In this document: positions 24,118 to 34,250 of the stretch, piece after piece | How the letters are laid out: the number at the start of each line of letters is the position of its first letter | Numbering within the stretch: position 1 is the first letter of the stretch | Assembly: GCA_014529385.2 (NCBI GenBank) | Contig: CM043960.1 | Location: forward strand, 124,665,543 to 124,723,542 | Origin: Adiantum capillus-veneris | Lineage: Eukaryota; Streptophyta; Polypodiopsida; Polypodiales; Pteridaceae | Direction: 5' to 3' | DNA length: 58,000 bases | The notes under the pieces: model-generated | Told to the model about the DNA's origin: nothing | Seen by the model: only the letters and a program-made list of their open reading frames with translations | The model's database searches: none | Program-made: the position numbers and the translations under genes

Positions 24118-27100
24118 TTACTCTAGGAAATCACTGTAAGCATAGACAAGGTTTAGGTTATCCTTTAATTGTATGCCTTGCATCCATCTAGCATCTTCAA
24201 AAGGATAATTTTTAAACTTCATAAGATATCGTTGGATAGTCTTACTGCATCATAATACCTTGTCTTCCTGTCAGAGAATGGACTCGGGCTGCAGCACCTC
24301 TTCTTGGTCCTTGATCTCCGGTGGGTCTTCAATAATTGGTTCTTGAGGTGGCTCTCCTTTGTAAGGCTTTAGTAGGCTCACATAAAAAGCATTGTGTATG
24401 AGCCAATGGTTGGGAAACTTGAGTTGATAGGCCATCTTATTGATTGGTCTAAGAATCTGGAAGGGACCATAGTACCTTTTTGCTAACTTAGCATAGTACT
24501 TTTGGTGTCCCGTAGGATTCTTGCCCGTTGTGTGCCTTAATCAAGCCTTGGGAAACTTAAGCAAGACCCAATCATTTTGTTTAAAGGTTAGGGATCTTCT
24601 CTGCTTATCAGCAATAGCCTTTTGCCTTTGTTGGGATATGGATATACCATCCTTAATCTTTTGGAAAGATTCTTGCAGGTCTTAGCTATATTCATCTGCA
24701 GCAGCGAAGATCTTCCCATGTACGTTGAGTAGAAAGGGACTTTTTTATCTTCCCTCTATCACCTCAAAAGGTGCCTTTTCCCGTGACAGTATGTACAATG
24801 TTATTGTAAGCATTCTCCACTAAGGGTAAGTACTTCTCCCATTGGGACTTTTGATCTACTTATGTGACATAAGCTTTTAGTAAATCAAGAATGGATAGGT
24901 TAGCTATTTCACTTTGGCCATCCATTTGGGGATGATAGGTTGAAGAGAAGTTTAGCCTTGTACCTAAATTCTCAAAGAGACCCTTCCAAAAATTACTGGT
25001 CATTCTAGGATCTCTATCCGACACTATGGACATTGGCAAGCCGTGGTACTTGAAGATTTGTGATATAAAGAGGGTTGCCATTTGATGGGCTTTGATAGTC
25101 TTTTTGACAGGTACGAAATGTGCTTGTTAAACTTGTCTACTATCATCCATATTTCTGTGTTCCCATGGATAGACTTGGACAATCCAAAAATAAAGTCCAT
25201 GGATATGCTCTCCCATGGTGAATTAGGGATTGGCAAAGGTTGAAGCAATCTAGGTTGCTTCCCTCTATCAAACTTCGTCTTTTGGCATACCACACATTTT
25301 GAAACATACTCTTGTATGTTTGCTTTCATGGCAGGCCAATAGAAATACGTTTATATCCGTTTTAGGATAGATTGAATCCCTCTATGCCCCACACAAGGAG
25401 GAGCATTAGATTCATACATTACTTTCTCACGTCGTGAGTTAGTAACACATAGTCTATTTCCATAGAGAAGATAACCATCTTGTAGGGTAAATGGTTCTTC
25501 TTTCTTTCCTAGTGCAAGGGCTGAAATCACATCTCTAAAATTGGGATCAATAGCATACTCATCTATCATAAAAGATAGATCATTATGAGTTGATATGGAA
25601 ACCACATTCATTCTCGATCGTCTTGAGAGTGCATCGGCTACTTGATTATGCTTGCTAGCAATGTGAGAAATATGAAATTGAAATTGCGAAAGGAAATTTG
25701 CCCACCTCATTTGTTTGTCAGAGAGCTTGATCTACGTCATGAAGTACTTAAGGCTTTGGTGATCCTTCCGCAGAATGAAAGGAGTCCCCAATAAATAGTG
25801 CTTCCACGAGTCTAGAGCATGTAGAACTTCTAAGAGTTCCTTTTCATATATGCCTAGAGATTGCTCAACAAGGTCAAATCTTCGACTTTCATAGGCTATG
25901 GTGTGCCCTGGAGCAAAACATCTCCAAGGCAATCACCACAGGCGTCGCATTGGACCTCAAATGGATTTGAGAGATCTGACAGTGTAAGCACAGGTTGAGA
26001 GATAAGCTTTTCAAAAGCATTGTTCTCCTTGGTGGACCATATATACCTAACGTTTTTCTTTTTAAGGTCATGTAATGGTCCCGCTATTTGTGAGAACTTT
26101 TCTATGAAGCGTCTATAGTATGCACACATACCTATAAAGCTTCTTAGTTCATGTAGACTCCTTGGATTAGGCCATCCTTTTATTACCTCTAGCTTCGATG
26201 GATCCATTTGGATTCCATCAAATAACTATCCTTATTTGATGGTAGCCACTTTTTAGGTCAATCCTACTGAAGTAGGTTGAACCTTGTAGCTTATCAAATA
26301 GGTCTTCTACCCATGGAACGTGCAACCTATTTTTGATAGTGATCCTATTTAGTGCTCTATAGTCGACACACATACGATATGTGCCGTCTTTCTTTTGCAC
26401 TTATAACACTGGTGAACAAAAGGGAGATGAGCTAGGCCTAACCATGCCCTTCTCAACTAACTCATGCACTTGCCGCATAACCTCCTCTTGTTGAGCTTGG
26501 GAAACTCTATAAGGAGGTTTATTAGGCAATGAACTTCCTGGAAGAAGTTCAATTGCATGGTCGTCATTGCCTCATTTTGGAGGTAGTTCACAAGGAATAT
26601 CGTCGATAAAACCATCTTGAAACCGCTTGAGGAAATTGGATAAGTCTAATTCCTTTGATTATTTAAAGTATTAGATTCATTATGAGGATCTGTAACAAAA
26701 ATCATGTACACAGAAATAGAGCTCTTTATTGACTTATTGAAAGCTTGCTTATGTACAAGAGGTATGGTACTACCCAACTCCTTAGCATCTATGTACATAT
26801 CTTTTTCCCCGAACCTAAAGTAGATTTTCCTTTCAGGGAATTTAACATTGACAGCCATGCGATCAAACCATGGTGCCCCTAGGATTACATCCTCGTGCTT
26901 GAGGGGAGAGATAAAGAAATCCTCCTTGTCCACATAGCTTTGGACATGGAGCCTCAATTTCCCAATTAAGGGAGTGACTGAAGCTTCTTGCCCCTTGAAA
27001 GCACCATCGGCAGCAGGTAGGACATCTCCCATCTCATAGGCTTGGATGCCTAGCTTGGTGGCCAGCTCTATGAATATGCGATTGTGAGTAGAACCAGGGT

Positions 27101-27300
27101 CAAAGAGAATAAAAGCATCATGTTCTCTTACCTTTCCCCAAGCATGGTATAGAGGAGATCCTTTGTGATGAGCATCCGCTTCTTGAATTTTGACCAAGGT
27201 AGCTCTAGGAGGCTCATTACATGTATTCTTGTGGGGGCAAGCACGATAGGCATGCCCTTGCTCCCTGGACTTGAAACAACGGTTATCTTTTCGATAACGC
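24118..27300 (-). pseudogene. G2 gypsy pol: zinc knuckle, protease, RT, RNase H, integrase, chromodomain
   Basis: On the minus strand the gag zinc knuckle near 27240-27290 has lost its second Cys (CFKS...GHAYRAC). The protease (26646-27197) has FDPGSTHNR at the active site, Pro replacing the usual Ser after Asp, and VILGAPWF near its end. The RT start ([29 protein letters not shown], 26218-26400) jumps directly to the thumb/connection (MDPSKLEVIKGW at 26207). A deletion of roughly 0.3 kb relative to G1 has removed the catalytic DD motif. RNase H (YEKELLEVLHAL, DHQSLKYFMT) and integrase (24860-25329; GHRG, KCVVCQKTKFDRGK, SDRDPRMTSNFW, HPQMDGQSE) follow. A degraded chromodomain ends at 24118. 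Stops and frameshifts break every domain. Confidence 0.9.
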
Positions 27301-27301
27301 T

Positions 27302-28282
27302 CTAGCTCTTCAAGAGAGAGTTTATTTTTGCCTTTATAAACTCCCTTCTCCTAAGCTTTGTTGTTGTTGGCGTTGCCTTTGCAAGACTTTGGACATTATC
27401 CTTTCCCTTAGGCTCATTAAGGTCCTTGTTTTTCGTCGGCTTAAGATTTCTCTTAGCCCCTTGTTGGAAATTGATTCGTGAAGCCACCATGGTATGGTGT
27501 ATGACCGCAGATATGGTGCATGGGCTTGGGGAGTTAACATACTCCGCCATATCCTCAGCTAGACCCGCACAAAATTGTTGTTTTTTCTCTCCAAAATCCA
27601 TCTTTTTGAAGATAGTGGCTTTCAGATGTAAGTCCAAAAACTTGTCTGCATATTTGTGGATAGATTCGTAGGGAGAGAGCTTCAAGCTTTGCCATTCGGT
27701 GAGTACTTTGTCTTTGGCATCGGTAGCCAAAAACTGCTTCATGATGGAAGCTCTTAAAGCTTTCCACGTTCGTGGAGCTTCACTGTTTGCTCGTAGGCTA
27801 GACCACCATTGCCTGGTGGAATTTTGAAAATTCATAGCTACATGACGTAGCTTAGAGAACTTTGTGAAGCCCTCATCTTCAAACACCGCATCGAATTGTT
27901 GGATGAAGGCCAAGACTTTGTCCGTAGCACCAAAGGTGCCATCGTAGGTAAGGAAAGAGATGTTCTTTCCTCCCTCTTTGAACTTTTTGAGCTTGGACGA
28001 CCTCTTCCATTCGGCATAGGATTTCCTATGTTCTCTTCTTTTAGGTGGTTCACGAGCTGCACCATCACTTTCTTCAAAAGAGGAAGAGTATGACGAGGAT
28101 GGAGAAGAGGGTGACCTCTTTCTTGCCTTTTTCTTCCCTTGTTCCTCCTTGTCTGCACCATCACTTTCTTCAAAAGAGGAAGAGGATGAAGAAGATGAAG
28201 AAGAGGGTGACCTCTTTCTCGCCTTTTTCTTCTCTTGTTTTCTCTCGTCCCTCTTTGAATTATGGTGTAGAGAAGTGTGCAA
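27302..28282 (-). pseudogene. G2 gag
   Basis: A 326-codon open frame. After a charged N-terminal part come two near-identical modules, each a basic KKKARKRSPSS block, a serine run and FEESDGA. The gag core (retrotrans_gag type) follows, with RQWWSSLR and WKALRASIMKQF as the recognisable centre and SPYESIHKYADKF after it. It ends in a Lys-rich tail before the zinc knuckle. The start at 28282 is only the first in-frame start; homologous upstream coding (28283-28600, with RIHGILQIPHQEEK) is separated by stops and a frameshift. The protein would coat the element RNA. Confidence 0.85.
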
Positions 28283-28600
28283 TGGTCTTCTTTGTTTAGG
28301 GGATGTTGGAGAGGGTTTTTCCCACCATCTTCATGGAGCCATCTCCACCGAGATAGCAGGAGACTCACTTCTTTCTCATTCTTTTGGTGGGGGCTCTACT
28401 GTTGATTTTTGAGCCCTTCGTAGGGATCCTCTTCTTCTTCCCTTATCGAAGAGAGTCCTCTTTTGGAAGTCTCACTAGGAGGCTTCCTAGGTACTTTCTC
28501 TTCTTGGTGGGGAATTTGGAGAATACCATGGATGCGCAATTGTTGTAGCACCACCTTGGAGGGATGGGTTTCCCACGGCTTATTGAAGCCTAGAAACAAG

Positions 28601-29094
28601 ATAGTTTACAAGCATAGGGGCATCATTAGTTGTTCTTTCATTAGCAAAATCAAAGCTATCAACATTCAGTTCAATCTCTTTTCCTTTATCAGCCATACTA
28701 GCAAATTTTAGGTGTAAACTTTTACTTATACTTTGGCACTTCAAGACCTAGTTGCTACTCCTCTTTACCTTCAAAGATAAGCACTCAAGCATCTATACCC
28801 GTGGCTCAAATATTATTAATTGCAAGGAATAAAAGAGAGGGTTCAACAGAGCCAAGAGAACATCGGTTCATGTCAAGCTTCTAATAGCTCAATAATGATT
28901 AAGCCATAAGCAAGCCCCATAGGACTCCATTATTAAGACCATAGATCTCAACAGTGTCCCCGTTAACTGCATAAAGCAGGCATGCTTCAAGGATGAAAAT
29001 TCATATTCTACTTACTCTTTCGCAATTAATAACACCAACCATTTGTAGCAAGCTTGAGGAAACCTCTTCTTGAGCAAGAAAATAGAAACCAATA
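28601..29094. other. G2 untranslated leader
   Basis: Noncoding DNA between the primer site and the first recognisable gag codons. No motif was found. Confidence 0.6.
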
Positions 29095-29107
29095 GCTCTG
29101 ATACCAA
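29095..29107 (-). promoter_or_regulatory. G2 primer-binding site
   Basis: TTGGTATCAGAGC on the minus strand directly follows the LTR end TGTTACA. It is complementary to the 3' end of initiator-Met tRNA. Confidence 0.88.
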
Positions 29108-29863
29108 TGTAACATTTAATGCACTAGTAACTTATGTGTAGTGGAAATTGATAACATAGTGAACATTTCATTAATAACAAGTTCCTAATGAGCATAGGGA
29201 GAGTAATTAATTGAGAAAGCAATAGAGAAATTTACACCTAGCTAATTTGGCATTGACAATACTTGAAAAGAGAGAGAAATAGAAAAATTGACAACAATTG
29301 AGGACCAGATTTACATGGAGCCGGCAGTCCCCCCTCCATAAAGGCTTTGTATAGCTTCTCCCATCAAAGGAGACTTTTCTACAATACAAAATTTGTGTTC
29401 CCTGATAAAACTAGTTGGTGTAATGAAGATGGAAGCTTCATACAACCAAATTATGCTTGAAAAACACCTAGTGTCCCTAGCCTCAGTCCCAAGACCTCAC
29501 ACACCTTCAAAAATGGTGAGAACTAGCAAGGAATGAGGATAGATTGCGAGGAAGAAGAGGTATCTTACAAGAAAGAAGTTCTATCCTCACTTAATCACTC
29601 TACTAGCATAGCTTAGCTTAGTAATTAGCATGGTAGATAATATGAGCATGCCATTGAAGCTTGGCTCTTGGTTGGATTTGCATTCCAAAGCCAAGAGTTG
29701 TTGGTGTAGGCCTCTACTTCTCAATGTTTAGAGAAGGAGATGAAGTTCTTCTTGCGCACATGAGTTGTGTGTGTATGTAGCAGTGTGTATGAGTAAAATG
29801 CAGCCCCTTCTCTCATCTTGATCGACCCCTCTTGCTAAATTCTCATGATGGCCTCCCAAGGCA
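29108..29863 (-). repeat. G2 5' LTR, truncated
   Basis: It matches 22132-22967 with small indels and breaks at GGCCTCCCA (29856-29864). Beyond the break the sequence is unrelated. Confidence 0.88.
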
Positions 29864-29935
29864 AAACTAGTCTCTCAAGGTGGCCAGTGGAAAGGCCTAG
29901 AGATGCATGACAAGACTGTCAGATCTGGCCTTGAG

Positions 29936-30909
29936 ACATCATAGGCGTATGATGTTTATGTGCTCAGAATTGGCCCAAACTTGGTCTGTAAGATTGTTTT
30001 GTTGTGCTAAACACCCTGGTAAGCTCATATTTCAATTTTGGTCCCTAAAATTTCCCTTTAGACATCATATACATATGATGTCTAACTAGTCAGTTTGAAG
30101 TGAAATTCACTCCATAGGTTCCTCACTGCACTGGCAACTCACAGCAACTTTCAGAATTTAATTTGACCACTTTTTGTGGAAGTTATGATCACTTTTCCTA
30201 GATCCATCTGTGGTCTTTGCAAGCCCAAAAATGCTTCAAATTTGTTGACATTTGGCCTATATGCTTCCTAAATATTGTAGATCACAAGGGTGGACTCAAT
30301 TGTAACTTTTACCTCACATCTGGCCTCTAAGACATCATACATATATGATGTTCAGGTGGTCAGAATGGACTTTTGTTTCTACCCAAGGTGCCCCAAGGAT
30401 ATGTGCTCACAGCAATTTTGGAACTCAAAAATGCACAAAATCACCACTTTTTGACAAGGAAATCCCTTGAAAGAGTAAAATCCCCTAACTTTCAATCTAC
30501 AAGTCCAAATGATATAAAATCTAGTGTATGTGCTCAACACAACATGCAGAAGATGGGTATAATGTCAAAAGTTTGAATTGTTGCTAGAATCACCCTTCAG
30601 AGATCATACGCGTATGATGTCTGTTGATGAATTTTTTTGACAGAATTCATTCATAAGCATCCACAAATTTTCAGCATTGGTTGTTAAGAACTTCTACCAA
30701 TTTTCATGCAAAAATGTGCTCTGAATCACAAGTTTCTCTTTTTTCCGTTTTGACACTCCGTCTTTTGTCTTTTGGGTGTCAAGAGTTGGTCAAAACTCTA
30801 GTCTCAGTGTGTACCTAGGTTAACACCCCCCTTCTGAGCACTCTTGTGCAGTCAAATTTTTCAAATTTAGTCTCCAAATGCCCCTTGATACATCATACAC
30901 GTATGATGT
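29936..30909. repeat. Array of five 20-bp near-palindromes
   Basis: ACATCATA-N4-TATGATGT occurs at 29936-29955 (centre GGCG), 30062-30081 (TACA), 30332-30351 (CATA), 30601-30620 (CGCG; left arm AGATCATA) and 30890-30909 (CACG). The offsets are 126, 270, 269 and 289 bases. Weak similarity around the copies (CCTTGA before; CTCACAGCAA(C/T)TTT after two of them) suggests a highly diverged tandem repeat of about 270 bp whose palindrome stayed conserved. Confidence 0.85.
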
Positions 30910-31446
30910 TCAAATTTATAGACTTGCAGTTTTTGTACACAAAACCCTTGCACATGCCCTCTTATATGCACATCACCAATCAGCCATGCCAAAATGTCAA
31001 CAGAAAGTTGTTTATTGTATTTTTTTCTCAAAAGAAGACTTTTTATAGATTCTAAATGCAAACAAGCACTTCAGCAAATAAATCAGTGATGAATAGCTCT
31101 AGATTAAAATAAGATTACTTACCTAAACCTACTCCTACACATCATATGGGGTTTTGTATCTGAGTAGAAAAACGCTTCACTGCCACACACAAACTAGCAA
31201 ACGTTTTTATCACCTTACAAATCACTCGACCACCAACAACTACTCTATTCTACAACTAATACTACAAATCCTAATTAAATCTACCTAGTCGCAGGCCCTC
31301 GGCAAGACACACGCTTCCTGGCTATCCACTTGATCTCAGAATAACCTCTTCCGGATCCACTTAAGGAAAATGATTTCTTTAGCCGAAACTAAAGCAAGCA
31401 ACCATCACACGAGTGTTAGTAGGATTACCTACTCAAGTCCTTGTGT

Positions 31447-31463
31447 CCCCGATAGTGGCACCA
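31447..31463 (-). promoter_or_regulatory. E4 primer-binding site
   Basis: TGGTGCCACTATCGGGG on the minus strand begins two bases after the LTR end. The exact tRNA was not assigned. Confidence 0.6.
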
Positions 31464-31464
31464 A

Positions 31465-32315
31465 TGTTGCGGGAGCGAATCACAACACTTATAAAGTGCA
31501 TGCAACACAACCTAGATCAACATAATGTCAATCGAGGACACAGATAACACGATAGGCGCACGGATGTAATCTCTTTAGCTTGTCAATTTGAGATCAGTCG
31601 ATGCATACAACACTTTAGAAGGCTAACTAAACCACAATCTAGAATCTCATTGCTCTCAACTACACCACTCAACCCACATACACACAAACGGAAGAAAACT
31701 CACTAAACCATACCAGAATTGTACAAAACTTAAGGAACACCATCCCCTCACTAGGATACACCTATCCCAAATCCTCTACACTCAAAACCCTCACTCTAGA
31801 CCCATTTGCAGAAAATGCGTATGAAGACAAAGCCGGATTTTGAAAGTGCCCAAAACTGAAATCGATGAGTACCTACGTGTAGCTTATGTTGCCATCGCCA
31901 CGATTCTCATGACTACTTGCAAGCATAAAACAGACATCATTTGATACACTTACAACCGCAAATAGCTCGTAGATGTGTTAGCACGTGTGCTCCATTCCGT
32001 GAGGAATGCTTGGCGTTGACGCGTAGCTCTCACCGAGCCTATCATGATGGTGCATTCTGGATCTCCAATGTGATGAACAAGCAGGGAGTAGCAGCAGGAT
32101 GAAGCTCGCGCTCTCTCTCTCTTCCTCTCTCTCACACAGTCGAAGGCAGCTTAAAACTTGATTATGATAAGAATCTCTTTACAAAATGACCTAGATACCT
32201 TATATACTAAAGCTACCCCACAGATCTAAAATAGAGTTCAAGGGGTAAAATGGCTTTGTATGTACAATCTGGAAGTGCCATTTCACCCCGGCTTCTGCAA
32301 CTAGACTATGCATTG
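31465..32315 (-). repeat. E4 LTR, truncated by C2
   Basis: About 850 bp whose plus-strand start TGTTGCGGGAG is the LTR 3' end. It includes a minus-strand TATA box and a GAGAGAGG tract after it. Its other boundary is not visible. Confidence 0.5.
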
Positions 32316-32511
32316 TGAAGTCGCGGAGCGGAGCGTAGGTCGACTCACACACACACACACAGATACACAGAGAGCTTACACAGTATGCAAAGAATTCGTT
32401 TGAAGGGTTATCTCCCAAACCTTATTATCCACAAAAGTATATGTGAGTATATACAAAGAGTTAGTGCCGGCCATATCCGTATAAGAGGCCACTTGGGCTT
32501 TAATACCAACA
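32316..32511 (-). repeat. C2 3' LTR
   Basis: 196 bp with a short (CA)8 tract at about 32346-32360. It lacks part of the block found near 42945-42965 in the other LTR. Confidence 0.92.
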
Positions 32512-32595
32512 ACCTCCCACTTAAAGTCCAATGTGGCACTTTAAGTAACTGTAAATCTATGAACATAAATGTACAAAGATTTACATGGCTACCAT

Positions 32596-33661
32596 CTATC
32601 CAATGCCCAATAACTCACGACAATGCACAAAGCCCTCTCCTGGAAGTCCCTTTGTGAGTAGATCAGTAGGATTGTCCTTGGTGTGGATCTTCGGCAGTTT
32701 TATCTGCTTGTCTTCAAGTACTTCCCTAATGAAGTGATATTTCACATCAATATGCTTAGTCTTCGAATGGAACACTGGATTCTTTGCCAATTGTATAGCA
32801 CTTTGACTATCACAATATAACTCTGGCATATCTACTTTGATTCCCAAGTCTGCTACCAATCTACCAAGCCAAATAGCTTCTTTGCATGCCTTATTTACTA
32901 CAACATACTCAGCTTCTGTAGTAGACTACGTAATACAATCTTTAATCGAGATCGTCATGATATGGCACCTCCAGCCAATGTAAAGACATAGCCTGATGTA
33001 GATCTCCTCTTATCCAAGTCTCCTGCATAATCTGAGTCAGTGTATCCTCTGAGACTCAAATCCTGACTACCATAGCATATGCACATACTCTTTGTATGTT
33101 ATAAGTATCTCATGATACCTTTCACTACCTCCCAATGTTTCTTGCCGGGATTTGACATATATCTGCTAGCCACTCCCACTGCAAATGCAATATCCGGACG
33201 TGTAGCAATCATTGCATACATCAAACTCCCACATGCAGACGCATACGACACCGTATCCATTTCAACCTTTTCCACCTCAGACTGTGGGCAATCTTGGTTT
33301 CTTAGTTTCACATATGATGGCAATGGTTTCATCAATGCCTTTCCCCTGTCCATATGGAAACGTTGCAATACCTTGTCAATATACTCTTCCTAAGATAAGT
33401 AAAGCATTTTCTTTGACCTATCTTGTTGGATACGCATACCCAGTATATGACTTGCCTCACCTATGTCTGTCATGTCCAAAACCTTTGTCATTTTTTACTT
33501 AAGAGCTGAAATTTCATCCCTGCATTTCCCGGCAATTAACATATCATCCACATAAAGGACCAAAATCAGCAAACTACCATCTTTAGCTCACTTAGTGTAG
33601 AGGCAATGGTCCATATTGCTACGTTTGTAGACTTGAGAGAGCATGAACGAGTAGAATTTAT
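32596..33661 (-). pseudogene. C2 pol, distal part: RT palm to RNase H
   Basis: This is the downstream half of the C2 RT-RNase H, separated from the rest by the C3 insertion. On the minus strand it reads through SLLILVLYVDDMLIAG (YVDD at 33543-33554), then ASHILGMRIQQDRSKK and SYASACGSLMYAMIATRPD (33099-33368), and the RNase H part DSQSAIQLAKNPVFHS and TKHIDVKYHFIREVL (32596-32859), ending at 32596. Stops interrupt it, including a TAG at 33390-33392 where Gln is expected before EEYIDKVL. The catalytic Asp pair is still present. The upstream RT half lies at 38833-39646. Confidence 0.93.
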
Positions 33662-33888
33662 TGTTACCATATACATGTGGTAGTGATGTGTGTGAACACA
33701 CTAGGACCGCCGGGGCATTTTTTCCCTCTTTAGGAGGTTTTTTCCCACGTGCATTGTATATACGCCCATCACTCTAGGGCTAACTATCTTTCCATTGCAC
33801 ACTAAGAAACACACTCTCTATTGTGTGCCTTGAGCTTCCTTCATCTTCTCCAAGCTGTGTGTGTTTCTCTGCAACCCCAATTCCAACA
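33662..33888 (+). repeat. C3 5' LTR
   Basis: 227 bp, differing from the 3' copy by one A/C, one A/G and one C/T. GTATATA near 33755 is a possible promoter element. Confidence 0.96.
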
Positions 33889-33890
33889 AT

Positions 33891-33902
33891 TGGTATCAGA
33901 GC
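33891..33902 (+). promoter_or_regulatory. C3 primer-binding site
   Basis: TGGTATCAGAGC, an exact initiator-Met tRNA complement, two bases after the LTR. Confidence 0.95.
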
Positions 33903-34250
33903 AGGTCACGTCCTCCCGGGCTTAGTCGCCAGCTGCTCCAGCACACGCCTGCTCACTTTCTCCGATTTCAGTGAGCTTTGGCGAGCGTTCGCAGGTCGAC
34001 AAATATTTTGGGCGCGCTCGAAGAGCTCGGTCTGCTCAGAATTTTGATTTGGACTCATTTCGGCCTCCGTTTCCACTATAGGCAGTACTGCACAGGCTAT
34101 TTCGTCATTTTGTGCATATTTTCTGTCAGTGCCGTTTTCTACATAACAGGTGCCTTATAGTCTTCTACGGTTTGTGCTATATAGCACAAGTTGTTCCCGC
34201 TCCATTTCTCCTATTTTCGGGCAGTTTTCACATCAGGTGCAGCATTTACC

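Larger units (their letters stand above)
22132..29863 (-). mobile_element. Ty3/gypsy chromovirus G2, 5' LTR truncated
   Basis: A minus-strand element with 3' LTR 22132-23766, internal region 23767-29107 and a partial 5' LTR 29108-29863. The purine tract CAAGAGAGAG (23771-23780 on the minus strand) borders the 3' LTR. TTGGTATCAGAGC (29095-29107) is the initiator-Met primer site. Gag, protease, RT, RNase H, integrase and chromodomain regions follow in order. It interrupts copia fragment C4 on the left. On the right its 5' LTR ends abruptly at unrelated DNA (E4). It is the same family as G1. Confidence 0.9.
29864..32315 (-). mobile_element. E4: LTR retroelement fragment (LTR, primer site, leader)
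   Basis: On the minus strand an LTR-like segment ends ...CGCAACA at 31465 and is followed by TGGTGCCACTATCGGGG, a primer site of the class used by many plant gypsy elements. A TATATAAGG box (about 32198-32206, minus) fits an LTR promoter. The LTR is cut at 32315 by copia C2. The leader ends at 29864 against the truncated G2 LTR. No gag or pol was found. Confidence 0.6.

Noticed and set aside
29936-30909. CRISPR-like array
   Set aside because: Repeats are palindromic, 20 bp, about 270 bp apart and lie in a plant retroelement; spacing and context do not fit.
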